A stretch of DNA of 64,000 nt from Trichuris trichiura (GCA_037903355.1 JBAJFE010000003.1:88888-152887); one strand, 5' to 3'; shown: positions 11,121-22,500, counted from the stretch's first letter. Numbers and translations: made by a program. The notes: generated by a model not told the origin, from the letters alone.

Positions 11121-11633
11121 TACGACTCGCGTACAATAACGGTTTATTTCGGAGAAAAGCAATAGAGTGAACGGATAGCTGGTATAGTTAGCCTGAACTG
11201 GCTGAGCTCGTGAGCGACGCGCTTATATAGCCTTGCACGACCTCTGCCTTGCGCTTTCTCACGGACCTCTGGCTCTTCAGCCATCGCCTAATCCGCTTAC
11301 CGTGAGGAAGCGGCGAGACAGGCGCTAATCCTGACGCTAGCCACCTTTGTGCTAAGCCGTCGATGTCAGGTTCTCACGCCGATCTCAGAGGTCGTGCCCT
11401 CTTGTCGCTGTCGGGTTCGAGACCTCACGTCGCTCTCGTCGAGACGGGCGCTAATCCTGACGCTAGCCACCTTTGTGCTAGGCCGTCGATGTCCAGGTTC
11501 TCACGCCGGTCCAGAGGTCGTGCCCTCTTGTCGCTGTCGGATCTGAGGCCCCATGTCGTTCTTCGGGCTGCGCTCTCACGGATGGATTTGTGCCCGCGCT
11601 CACTGGGGTGCCGGTGCGGCTATCTCTGCCACA
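11103..11633 (-). repeat. 5' LTR (531 bp) with promoter and polyadenylation signals
   Basis: This LTR drives the element. In the sense direction it has a TATA box (CTATATAAGC, 11230-11221) and, about 75 bp further on, AATAAA (11148-11143). That spacing implies a long U3, a short R and a short U5. The last 18 bases also carry the first gag ATG. Bases just after the LTR do not begin with TGG, so there is no standard tRNA primer site at the usual place. Confidence 0.9.
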
Positions 11634-11638
11634 AGGGT
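11634..11638. repeat. Target-site duplication, right copy (AGGGT)
   Basis: This matches AGGGT at 6894-6898 on the other side of the retrotransposon. Confidence 0.9.
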
Positions 11639-13321
11639 GCCATCCAGAAAGGCGAAACAATCACTTCTCAAGCATGTATCATTCTTTTTGGCAATATGTT
11701 ATGGAATCCGACTGGTTTTTTTATTGCTGCAGCAATTCTTATGAGGAAGAGTTTTTTTGAAAACGAGTGCAGAGTTTCCGGGGTCATCCGCGGGCCTGTC
11801 ATCACCGGGACAGACAGTAAGGCAGGGAGTCATGTCGTTGTGACGTCACATTTTAAAATAGGAAATTCTGATTTTAAGCGACAGGTGTTCAGTTGAGAGA
11901 AAGTTAAGCTAACTCTACGAAAGCATAGAGACTACAATTTTAAAAAAGCAGTATAACGAAAATTTTAGCAAAAAGCAGCAAAGTGTAAAGAAAAGGTAAT
12001 TATTGAACAAAAATAAATAATAAAGCAAATTAATGACGAAGGTAAATAGCATAGGGTGTTATTCTTGGTCATATTTATTATTCGCGCGTTGTGCCACGTC
12101 CTGTATCCATACTTGTTGCATTTTGCAGCATTGAATCTTTTTTATTATTTTAAACTTTTTCCCCACGCTTTAATATAACTATTTTTCTTTGTTTTCTTTT
12201 ACATCGTGGTAACCAGTCAGTCTCCGGACAAGCGGGGCATTTATCATCTAAAGTTGAAATTCTCTACTTTGAAATGTGACGTCATGCCGACGCCAGTGCT
12301 TCTCGTAGCTATTTGTTTCAAAAGCTGTTTACAGGTCTCCGCAAACCTGAAAATCATCTTTCTCCCACGACTTGATGCTGTAATAAAAAGACCAGATATC
12401 ATAATTTGATGTAGGCATGCCAGCGACCTCGTCTGTACTCTGTGGTGTTATCCCAGTCCATTTATTATTATTATTATCAGAAGGATTAAGACTTGTTTCT
12501 TTCTTTTTTAATTCCACTCTTGCTTGTATAATAATAATAATAAGAATTTTAAAAAACTGTTCAGTTTGAATAAATAATTATTCCGTTTATTTTTTAATGG
12601 CTTTGTTTCGCTGAGTACTGAAACCAAAAGGTGCCGGGAGCTTTGAAATGAACGTTTGTTTTTTCAAACTGTTCTTTGTTATCAAGCGAAATAGAAGGGA
12701 AAGACGATGACACGTACTTCTTTTCGTAGCAGTTTATCGTCATGTTGAATGAAACTGCTAACATTTGTGCTAAGCACGAACTGGCTGCGTCGCAGGTGAT
12801 TTCCGGTTGATTTTATGGGTATCGTGAAGGTCTTCTCGCCATATGGAGTGTTCTTTGATGCTTTTAAACATTGGTTCGAATTAACCTAATGACCATGTTT
12901 ACAAAAAGGAACGTTTTACGATCAACCAATACGTTTATGCAAAGTAGAAGAAGGTAAAATCTGTTCTACTTCGTTACGAAACGACTATTGCACTTGTGCG
13001 TTCAAGGAATTAGTGAAATAAGTTCGTTTCGTTCGTGGCAGAATTGAAGAAAACGCAGCTTAGATTACTGTATGTTAAAGCGATATGCAAGTTGTCAGTT
13101 TCAAATTTCGCCTGATAGGGTTGAGCAAAATTAAAAGAGAAGCATTGAAACAGCAAGCTTTGGCGCGTAACCTTTTTTTCGCAAAATAGCGCGGGGTATC
13201 CATGATTTTAAATAAAAATGGTCAACTTTTTACTCATTTAGCCGACTTAGCGACCACATGCGATGAGTGCGCACCCAGTTTTGCTTAATGTGTTGCTTTT
13301 GTTGCAGGAAAGCTGGTCATC
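11639..13321. other. Intergenic DNA with a short inverted repeat
   Basis: No gene is supported. A stretch around 11848-11876 (GTGACGTCACATTTTAAAAT then GGAAATTCTGA) recurs in reverse complement around 12252-12284 (GAAATTCTC ... AAATGTGACGTCA), which suggests an old foldback element of about 450 bp. TTA/TAA microsatellites lie at about 12460-12478 and 12527-12543. An AG acceptor (TTGTTGCAG) sits just before the next gene's start codon. Confidence 0.45.
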
Positions 13322-15520
13322 ATGGATCAGATGACTTCTTCTAGTTATTCGGTCACTTCCGACAGGCGTTGCTTCGTGGAGCCGCCAAACTCATTTGAAA
13401 AGCTTCCCTCAAAACAGATGCTCATCTTGGGTAGCTGCCTGTGTTCGCTTGGAGTGATGTGGCTTGCAGTGACCATATCGCTATACGGCGTAACCGTCGA
13501 ATACTACGCAAGCTTGGTTTACGAGGCTCGATGGCTTCCGGCCGTTTTGTTTCTGTCAGGTATATTCTGTTTACTGCTTCGGCAGTTCAAATTTGAATCC
13601 TTATTCATAAGTTGCGCTACATGTGCCTTATACAATTTTGCATGTTGTCAAGTGGTGTTTGTTGTTTACGCGGTGAACTTGCATCGCTCCGTTCACGCGA
13701 CCGCCGGTCTTTACGAGCAGGCGTCACCGTCTGTACAAAATTTTGAAAACAATTTTTCCACTCTGACCAATGGGCTAGTCACGACGACGACGACAACGAC
13801 GACGAACCCGTTAGTGCAAGCCAGGCTTTACTACGTCAAGTTGTGCGTTGCCATGTGTATTGTATGCGTTTTGGGCTTGATCTTTGGGGCGATTCTGATT
13901 TGGCGCCTTTGCCGAATCGCTTTATGCAACTACGTGTATACTCCTCTGCCTCGTTCGCTGACCAAGTTCTTTTGCACCGGTGGAACGGTGCTGTTGTGCT
14001 TGGCTTTGTTCAGTTGCTACTTTGCATTTCAAGTTCTCTCCTTGCCCTTTTCTTACGTGCATACGTACATGATACAAGAGTTGCTTTGCGGCCTGACGCT
14101 GCTTCTTCAAACGGTGCTCCAGTTTATTCTTGTATTTCGACCCAATCGGCTATTATTGAAAGTGATGCTTCTGCTGAACGTTTGCCAGTTCATGCAAGAA
14201 GCTTTCTACTCGTGGAATTCCTATTACATTTCTCTGTACATCCATTCGAGCAGGGCTAAGTTGGCAATCGATTTAAGTTATGACCAGACTGTCATGACTA
14301 TAAATTTTGCCGCTCATTTCGTACGAGCAATGGTCACTGCCTATTCGGCTGTTCGTTTGGCTTCCATTTTGAAAGTTTCCTTACAATGGGCACTGCCCAG
14401 GGAAAAGGTCAAATTAGGCAATTCCGTGTACAGATTGCTCATTGCGATCACGTGCATCTATTTACTCTTAGCTATTTGTCACGTCGCCATTGACATCTGC
14501 TATACAGCAATGGTTCACATTTACAGAACGCTTGTAGCGTTCACTGGCATATCCGTACTTTATCTGGCCATGATTGGCATTAGTCTTTCCTATTATGTAC
14601 GCAGTAAGGTGGATATTGCCTTGGCTTTGTCCACTGTTTTCGTACTGATGACAATGTCTGTGTCGGCGCACGCTCTCTACGTCTATACGGACACATCGTT
14701 GAACAAATTGCTTTTGAACCATTTGGAAACTCTCGGAAGAGATAAGCGGCAACCAAGTATGATGCATTTTGCCGAAGCTGGCCTTTCCTTTGTCTCGCTG
14801 GTCGTCTCTTTGGTAACAGCCTTTGTACTGTTTCGAGTAATGCACATACAAAGCGCTCGTATAACTCGGGAATCCGGAAGCGCTTTGGCAAAGGTGCTTG
14901 TTGCCCTTTGGTACTGCGCGGTGGCGCTATTTTTGCTGACAACGGTAGAAGCGCTGATGAATATTTTGATTCGGCAAAATTGGCAGTTGTTCGATAATAC
15001 GGTCGCCTACAACGTGATGGATATTTTGTCAATGTACCTTTTGTCGGCAGTACAGCTGCATGTCACCTTCAAGCGAAACAATCATTTCGCTTTTCCTTTA
15101 ATCGTTCTATTTTTCTTGCTTCTCTTTGAAGTGCTTACAACGTATAACTATCTAAGCAGCTATACAAATTACATGCAACTATTGATAGTGCTCAACAGAC
15201 TTACGTCGTCGTTGTTTGAGTCGGTCGTTCAGGTAGGTCAGCCGGCGCACGATCAACGAGCCATATACTCGCTTGACTTTGCCGATAATGGCACTTTGCT
15301 TCCATTGTCTCAAGTGAGCCTTCTCCTTGTCAGCCACGCGATCCAACTGATTCAGTGGGCTTTGACCGTCGTCAGCGTTACGTTAGTGGCTGTCTCTTTC
15401 GAGCTTATACTTAGAAATCGCGAATCCCGTTTAAAAATGGAAATGGCAAATGGCCAGTCTTCTTCGATAACTCAACTTGGCGAAATTGGTTACGCAAACG
15501 AAGTGCCGATTTTCCCGTGA
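13322..15520 (+). CDS. Polytopic membrane protein, about 16 helices, four 4-helix units
   Basis: I do not recognise the family. The 732-residue protein is read from one open frame without introns, starting at an ATG 12 bases after a TTGCAG acceptor (a 5' leader exon or a spliced leader is possible). Hydrophobic segments lie at about 33-57, 72-88, 96-118, 171-196; 217-240, 254-274, 278-295, 325-350; 370-392, 403-424, 431-453, 483-507; and 522-545, 562-582, 588-607, 664-695. In each set of four, helix 3 is followed by a longer polar, Tyr-rich loop before helix 4, so the protein reads as four tandem tetraspan units. A run of eight Thr (about 154-161) lies in the first such loop. The C-terminal tail (about 698-732) is polar and probably cytosolic. 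It could be a transporter or a membrane scaffold; the function is unknown. Confidence 0.85.
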   Translation: MDQMTSSSYSVTSDRRCFVEPPNSFEKLPSKQMLILGSCLCSLGVMWLAVTISLYGVTVEYYASLVYEARWLPAVLFLSGIFCLLLRQFKFESLFISCATCALYNFACCQVVFVVYAVNLHRSVHATAGLYEQASPSVQNFENNFSTLTNGLVTTTTTTTTNPLVQARLYYVKLCVAMCIVCVLGLIFGAILIWRLCRIALCNYVYTPLPRSLTKFFCTGGTVLLCLALFSCYFAFQVLSLPFSYVHTYMIQELLCGLTLLLQTVLQFILVFRPNRLLLKVMLLLNVCQFMQEAFYSWNSYYISLYIHSSRAKLAIDLSYDQTVMTINFAAHFVRAMVTAYSAVRLASILKVSLQWALPREKVKLGNSVYRLLIAITCIYLLLAICHVAIDICYTAMVHIYRTLVAFTGISVLYLAMIGISLSYYVRSKVDIALALSTVFVLMTMSVSAHALYVYTDTSLNKLLLNHLETLGRDKRQPSMMHFAEAGLSFVSLVVSLVTAFVLFRVMHIQSARITRESGSALAKVLVALWYCAVALFLLTTVEALMNILIRQNWQLFDNTVAYNVMDILSMYLLSAVQLHVTFKRNNHFAFPLIVLFFLLLFEVLTTYNYLSSYTNYMQLLIVLNRLTSSLFESVVQVGQPAHDQRAIYSLDFADNGTLLPLSQVSLLLVSHAIQLIQWALTVVSVTLVAVSFELILRNRESRLKMEMANGQSSSITQLGEIGYANEVPIFP

Positions 15521-15971
15521 CTTGTTGTTTGAGCGTGGCGTCGACTTTCAGCTTTTCTGGCGGTTCAAATAAATGAATGAAAGTTGATTGCGCTGTTAAC
15601 TTATTGCCGGCTTTAAACGCAGCTTAGCGATGAGAAGATCATGCGCTCATTGGTGGAAACGTGTTTTCTATGATTCAGATATTATTGTTGAGCTAGAGTC
15701 GCATTTGGCGCAATTCGTTATACTTGGAGTGACGGTAGCATAGAAAACGTGCGCATCATTGGTTGTTTACTCGTATGTGTAAAAAGCACTTTCAAGGCTT
15801 AAGTGTTTGAATGAATTTTCTTTCTGGAATGGCGAAGTCAGTTTTTCGAACGTATATCCGATTTGGACCCTTCAATTTGAAGTTATCACTATTCCTGCGC
15901 GCTCAGGAACTGTAGCTGTTGTTGCATTTGCATAATTGTTGTTTCTTTTCTCCTTCCTTGGTGTTTGCTGG
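15521..15971. other. Tail-to-tail intergenic spacer with polyadenylation signal
   Basis: AATAAA at 15568-15573 lies about 50 bases after the stop of the membrane-protein gene and is its likely polyadenylation signal. The phosphatase gene ends at 15972 from the other strand. Nothing else is recognised. Confidence 0.6.
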
Positions 15972-17540
15972 TTATTTTGGCGTTGGCGGAGTTCTTCTCG
16001 CTTTGAGTAGCCTATCTTCACTTGGGCTCGTTTTTCTTCTTGTACTCCGCTTATCTGCCGACGATTTCCTCCTTAGTTTTTCTTCATTTGGTAATGTTTT
16101 CTTCCCTACGTTCAGTTTGTCGTCGGATGGCAGCCTTGGCCTTGTTTGTTTCAATTTGTCTTCGAATGGTGGTGTTTGCTTCCTTTTGGCTGTTGGTCGT
16201 GATTTTCTTCTGGTTTTTTGAAAGAACGTGTTGGAGAACATATTTCTTATTGCTTGAAGACCTGTCTCCTTCCTTTTGGCTTGTTGGCTTCTATCTAAGA
16301 AGGCGACATCTTTTCGGGGTTCCTTGGCGCCATGTGTACCCTTTGTATGACTTGGACTTCTTCTTCTACCTGGCGAAGTGCTCCTGTCTTCAACCAGTTT
16401 AATATTGCTGCACATAAGAATATTTCTTGGTTTCAGCTGGTTTAGATCACATCTGCTTTTCGTCGTCATGGAACGCAGCAGATCGATTTGTCTTTGCGTA
16501 GTTGTTTGCACCTCCTCTGACATGTCCTCTTTTACCCATATGAGCTCCATTACGGCTCGATAAATAAATGCGTACTGTTCAACGCCTTGCACAGCCAATG
16601 CTCTTTGTTCTCGTAGGCACTTGACCGTATTCTGTACGTTTGGAGCAAGCCCCTTATCCACCGCGTTGCTAAGCATCAACAAAGCAACTAACGTGCCGGA
16701 TCTACCCACCCCGGCGGAGCAATGTATAAGCGTGATATTTACGCCAGTCAGACTTATGGGATTGTTCATTAGTTGTGCACAAAGTTTAACAAGAGCCATA
16801 AAACGATGAGTACATTTTGGCACTCTGTGATCAGGCCAATCCAAGTAAAGAAGGTGTTTTACCTTCAGCCATTGATTTTTTTCCGTATTCGTAACTTCCA
16901 GAATGGATATAGTGCAACCGGGAACTTTTTGATGACCCGTCTTGCGTATTACGTAATTTTGAAATTTTACAATTGCCTTTGGGCCTATTTCCATGGGCCA
17001 ATAAGCGAACGATTTTTCTACGCCTTTTTCTTCGACCTTGGTCAAAGCCACGATGAGGTTCACTTTTTCCTACAAATGCTTATCATAACCTCTCCCTCGC
17101 TGGCGAAGTTATCTTTAAGCTTTACGATAAGAAAAAAATGTATGCTGGGGACTCACTTCCATTACCATAGACCAGAAGTCACGAGCAGTGTTCTCTTTAG
17201 GCGCCTGAGTCATTATGACACGTCCAGGAATGTCTGGAGAGTCTATCCAGTTGGCATGGATGTAATCATTTCCGGGGCACCTCAGATGAACGCGAGTTTT
17301 GTCTAAGCAAGGTATGTCTCTGTATCGATTTTTATCGTTCAATGAATTTGCCCAAAACTGCGTTATCAGCGACACGCATGGTGTTCCGGGAAGTGACACA
17401 TATTCATCTCGAAACTTGCGAATCAGTTGGTCTCGCGACAGACTTGACAGTTTAGCAAGCCACTCAAGGCACAACGAAGGTAGCTCATACTCCTGCTGCG
17501 CTGTTTTAGTCTCGACTTCGTCCTCATTACCGCTTTTCAT
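15972..17540 (-). CDS. Cytosolic protein tyrosine phosphatase, two exons
   Basis: Classical tyrosine phosphatase that removes phosphate from phosphotyrosine. Exons are 17540-17157 and 17069-15972. The 87-bp intron has donor GTGAGT and acceptor TTTGTAG, and the join reads MVME-EKVNLIVALT in phase. The product is about 493 residues. Motifs: KNRYRDI phosphotyrosine loop (near residue 70), WPD loop with D208, P-loop HCSAGVGRSG with C245 and R251, and Q-loop with Q289 and Q293, so all catalytic residues are present. There is no signal peptide or membrane helix. After about residue 330 the tail is very basic and carries four degenerate copies of a short motif ending P-x-[DE]-[DE]-[KR]-L. Single-domain phosphatases of this kind are greatly expanded in nematodes. 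An additional 5' exon is possible. Confidence 0.9.
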
Positions 17541-18496
17541 TCCTACCCACGCTTTGGAAGCGTCGTCGGTAATCCTGTCACCGTTCCATATAGAAGTTAC
17601 GTGGTGACGAAAGCTAATGCTAAGTACGGAGTAATTTAAAATTCTGATTTAAACAGTCACTCATTGTTTGCCGCAGTAGGCTTCCGTTATTAATTTAAAG
17701 TCTTGAAAGAGTATTGCTTCAAACAAATCAGCGACAACTTAATATCTCGCGTGGGCATGAGCTGGTTTATGCTGCAGCTCTTACTCCTCGATATTAGCGG
17801 GAAAATGTATGACAGTTAGTAATTCTCAAATCTCAGTTTCTCAGCCGGTAAAGTCGACTTGTCCGTCTCCTTTATGGTCACTGGGTGTCTGTCTTTGCGT
17901 TTGTTGTGCAGAGAGAGATTATGAAGAACCTGCAAACCATCAAAACTACGGTAGCAGTACTGATACAGTTACGAACGTTTAACCGAGGTTGCTTTAGTCA
18001 TGCTGAAAGTTGTATCGCGTTATTAGCATTAGCGCGAGAATTTTTCAGCCTTTTATTTTTCCGGACGCGCGAAGCATTTTGATCCTTGCGCATTTTTTCT
18101 TTTAAAACTTGTTTTATCTTTGAAAATTTCTAATAAATTCGTTTATCCTCCTCTAAGAGTAGCTGCGGCTTTGCGTAAAAGCTTTAGAATTTCAACTGCA
18201 GGTGCTGTTTTGAGTTACAAAATAAACAACGAAATCAACTCACAAAAGATTTAGATTTACAGTTAATGCTTTTTCTTAAGCGGAAACATGCAAAATTGCG
18301 GACAAGCATCCGCTAACAGCTTTAATTCCACCTGCGTTCAAAGATACCTGAATATCACAATCTTGTTGTACGGTAAGAATTAGGCCGCGCGATTTAGCCG
18401 AATTCCTTGACAGTTTGACGTTTACGCAAGTGTTGGTAAGCATTTAGACGGCAGAATGTTATTGGTATGTGTTAGAACGTGAATTCATGTTGAGAA
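17541..18496. other. Divergent intergenic spacer
   Basis: This lies between the phosphatase (minus) and the hydrolase (plus), so it probably holds both promoters. I see no gene, RNA or repeat in it. Confidence 0.5.
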
Positions 18497-19535
18497 ATGC
18501 CGCCTAGACTGCATAACTACGCTTTAATAGTGATAGATATGCAGGAAGAATTTCGTCCTTTGTGCGAACAAATACTGAAGGAAATCAACTTGACGATTAA
18601 CCGTTGTCGTGAACGAAAGGTGCCGATTATATTCACACAGCATGGTCATCGTCAACTAAGACTGGATGCCGGTCAGTTGGTCGACCATTGGGGCTCTGCT
18701 ATAAAGTACGGTTCCAAAGAATGGCAGTTGTTACCTGAATTGGACATTCAAGTCGATGACTACATTTTGTCGGAGAAGAAACGATACGACGCTTTTTATG
18801 GTACCTTGCTTGCCGAAATTCTTCGAAAGCAGCAAGTTAGTCGGCCACGTTTGTTGTTTATCTCTTTTGTCGCGCCTAAACAGAGAAACTGTAGAGTTAG
18901 AAAAGGCTACACAAAGTTTATCTTACAGACTATAAAAGTCGGATCAGTTCTGCCTTTGTTGGCATAGTTTTGCTTGGCATCTTAGTTAATGTCGCCGACA
19001 TTTCTTTGACCAGTTTTCGCGCTTAAATTTCCGTTTACGTTTTTGTTTTGTCTTATAAACTGCAATGTATAAAATTCATCTTCGTGGATACGTATCCCAC
19101 TTAACAATACGGCGTTAGGAAATGAAACCGCATTTGCGGCAAATGTTTCTACTGACGTTTTTCTTTGCGTAGTGACGCTTTTCAACGCTTAGTGTTTTAG
19201 TTATTTGACTTCGCTATAACGAGTAAGCATTTGGTATACGTGCATTTAACTTGGGTTAACATGGTTGAAAGCCAATGCCGTTCATTCTGCTTGCTTTTCC
19301 CGATATATGCTTGCAACTTTTTCAGGTAAACACGGTGGTCATATCCGGCGTTATGACCAATCTGTGTTGCGAAACAACTGCTCGTAGTGCCTTTGTACGA
19401 GATTTCCGCGTTTTCTTTCTATCTAATGGGACAGCCACCGCGTCGGAAAGCATGCACAAAGCTACACTGCTTAACATTGGCTACGGTTTCGGCAGAGTGC
19501 TTTCTTGTCGCGAGTTTCGCGACTTGCTGACGTGA
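18497..19535 (+). CDS. Isochorismatase-like cysteine hydrolase, two exons
   Basis: Member of the isochorismatase/nicotinamidase superfamily, hydrolases using an Asp-Lys-Cys triad. Exons are 18497-18835 and 19326-19535. Donor GTTAGT and acceptor TTTTTCAG join in phase 0, giving 182 residues. Visible residues are D14 (ALIVIDMQ), K94 (EKKRYDAFYGT) and C127 (SGVMTNLCCETTAR), so the triad is intact. The middle HGH ... DHWG segment resembles bacterial and plant members more than the animal ISOC1/2 type, as I recall those sequences, and the substrate cannot be read from the sequence. Without splicing, the first frame would stop at 18967 and lack the catalytic Cys, which supports the intron. ATTAAA at 19599-19604 may be the polyadenylation signal. 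The intron (490 bp) is long compared with its neighbours. Confidence 0.88.
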
Positions 19536-22500
19536 CGACTTCCCTATGCAAATTTACTACCAAGTTTGTGAAAGGTTTAAAGTTTTTCTCTGTACGTTAT
19601 TAAACTTTATTCTTTTCGCATGAACATTTCTTTAATGGGTGCCCTTATTGGGCGCTTGATCAGAGCACAATTTCTCATTTTAGGAATGAAACTACTGTAT
19701 ACCGTTTTAGCTTCCGTGTTACTGTGCCAAAACTAACTTCCGGTCAATTCTTTGTTCAGTAATCCGATGATAAACTTGACTGATAATGGTAATTTTGCCC
19801 TCTTCATTTTGGGTTCAGTCTTGATTGGCGGTTCTTGCAGATGCGCCTGTACAATTTCATTTTCTCAGAAACGGAATAGTCTCTTTGATAACTAAAAGCA
19901 GCCTTTTGATACGCAGATTTTGAAATGAACTCGATCAGATAACACTGTAGTGCCCATAATGCTTTGTTCTTAATGATAGTTATGTTGTCTGTCCTTCCTT
20001 TTCTTTAATTAAGGGATATAACAGCGGCCGGAATGGTCATTCCGTTTGAAATGAGTTCTAATGGATCATTGAAGTACCGCAATAAGCTGAAGTTGCGCCG
20101 ATATGTTTAATCGATGTATTTCAAGATTTGTTTATTGTTACTAGTCTCGTGATTGTTCGTTTGGGCGTTACAACTTTTTTCCTTGAACATTCGTTTGTTC
20201 TGTTTGTCGAACTGAAAAAACGCGTTGACTCTGGCAAAATGTGACGTCGTTGGAGCATCTGTTTTAAAACGCTCAGTCGTCCTTGCTTTCCAACCATGAA
20301 ATGTATCAGTTTCCGTCTCCCGCCTTTTGTTTCTTTGGGTGCTTTGCGTGACAGCTGCAGCGTGAAGCACGTTTTTTCGTTGGGCCCCATTTTAGTTTTT
20401 GGCAACCTTATTCAACTTTAACGTGAGGGCGATTTTGAATTTGCTATCTCATGTCACTTTGATCGTTGAAATTGATGCAGCGATGACGCAGCTGTTGAAT
20501 TTTTCCTTTTCTTCCCACATTCTTCTTAGCGTTGTTTGCGTTAAGGAAGTTTGAATATGATACGAATGCTTTGGCAGCGAACAGTTGCGTGACGTAGCTA
20601 AGATGAGCGATGTGCAGCTGTGTGCGTATGACGTCAAAAACAGTGAAAAAGAAACCGACATTGAAAGTTGCAGACAACTGTACTTCAATTGGATGAGTTT
20701 TCTGCGATAATTGTCGTGTTAACTTCCGTATACTCTTTTAACAAAAACTTTATCAAAAAATGTACATTTAGTTATTGGAAAATAATATTATTGTTCTGTT
20801 AAAATGTCCGCTTATAGTAGCGTGAATGATGAACTTAAGTTAACCTGCCCGTATATGGCCTTGCTGACGACGAGAGCAGACTACGATTCTCCGCCACTTT
20901 GCGCACCGTTCTGGAAGTGCATCGCTTTGAAGAAGATAAAATACGTTAACAAATCAATGAAGTATCATTAATATACGTATACTCATACGTTGTATAATCT
21001 GGCCTGACTTCATTGCGATTCACCATAATTAAGGTGCGGTATGTTTGATAGATTGTTTTTGCCATTCAAACGTTCCTGACAGCTGCCAGGTAGCTGACGG
21101 TATCTATAATCAAAACAGATGCTGTCTTATGGCTGCTTGACCGCCCACTTTTGAATGGCCTTGTCGTTTGCTGATTCGCCGTTGAACTTCGAACCAAATA
21201 GAGGCCATCCTTTTCGAACGAGCGACCTGCCGCCTCTTCAGAGGTGAAACGAGTAGTGTATTCTGGAAGTGCTGAAAATTAAGGTACGTTTGCTGTTTAG
21301 TTTAGATCAGGCAGCTCTCATTATTACAGCCGCGTTTTAAGTCAACAAGGAAGCCTGCTTTATTCCAATATAAAACCGAGGAACAGTTTTTAAGGGGCCA
21401 AGTAAAAAAAGCAGCCTTACGGCTATCATTTTTGAAGACAATTAGGGAAATTGTCTCTTAGCCGTCCCACTGGTATACTGTAAGTTGTCCAGCCACCTGT
21501 TCTGCTCTTATCCAGGCTTAAGCGCAAACAAAAGGCTTAGGTTTTGGCTTAGACATGGTAAGGGCAAAACAGGGTGTTCAAAGTGCTCGTCAGTACGGGC
21601 ACACCTTGCTGATGCTATACTTGCCTGAAAGAAATCTGCATTTCTCAGACCATTATTTAAAAATGAACATTACCTGCTACCTGAACATTTAATTAATCTG
21701 CTTTTGTTTTATCGAATCACGTCGGTAGGTGAAACGAATAGCGGCTAATGCTTACATCTACTGTTGTTTAAATATTGTTTATGAAATGCGAATGCTTGAA
21801 TTTACAGAACAGTGCTGTTGGAATGCAGTAATTTACTGACTACCTCGTATGTATGGAATTCCGTCGGGCGTTATCAAACGATAGAATTTACCTAACTCTG
21901 CAAAAATGACTGAAAGCGATCATTATCAGCTAAGTTGCTTTTTTAAAATAAAAGAAAAGGTTAATATATAATAACCGTTTAGAAGACTGTACCACATGAC
22001 CAAATAAGTCGATGAAATTAACGTTGAAACCGCAAAAAAAACCACGAAATTAAGCGGCAGCATAGAAGGTGGCATAGTCATGCAGGCAAATTGCATTTTT
22101 CTTGCCAGAAAGCTCCAGAATAGGCATATAGTTTGTTTCCGCAAAATAGCATAGTCTAAACGCTAGTTACAATTTATAAACTTCGGTATGTATAATGTTC
22201 GGGGTCGCACGGTAACGTTAGCCGCAAGCTCAGTTTAGCCGATTTGCGCTTTTAAAACTTCTCGCAGCGAGGCACTCAGGATTAAAAAATCTGTGCAGAA
22301 ATTTATAAATTACGTATTTCAAAATCGGTAATGCTTACTGTAACAGGTAGGCCATCGTCCATCTCAACGTACCTAACTACTGCATAGTACCTGCTACCCT
22401 TTGACTGTAACTGTTTTTTACTACCGAAATAACGCACTCCTGCCCTCTTTTGTACCCTGTCTCTTAACTGCTTTCATATTTTATTAGTCGCCCTTTATGT

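Larger units (their letters stand above)
6899..11633 (-). mobile_element. Complete Ty3/Gypsy-type LTR retrotransposon, 4.7 kb
   Basis: The element is bounded by two 531-bp direct repeats (6899-7429 and 11103-11633) that begin TG and end CA and are flanked by AGGGT on both sides. Coding is on the minus strand, so 11103-11633 is the 5' LTR. Order is gag with a zinc knuckle, then protease, reverse transcriptase, RNase H and integrase. Integrase lying after RNase H is the Ty3/Gypsy order. I saw no base difference between the LTRs and no stop within the enzyme domains, so the copy is recent and may be competent. No envelope-like frame is present. The body is clearly GC-richer than the surrounding DNA. 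Confidence 0.95.

Noticed and set aside
11120..11162. Gag start at 11162
   Set aside because: The codon there is TTG. The first ATG in the frame is 11120.
12460..12545. TTA and TAA microsatellites facing each other
   Set aside because: Simple repeats of this length are common in AT-rich DNA and need no special explanation.
18836..18967. Reading of the hydrolase first frame through to 18967
   Set aside because: It would lose the catalytic Cys. A GT-AG splice to 19326 restores the family sequence in phase.
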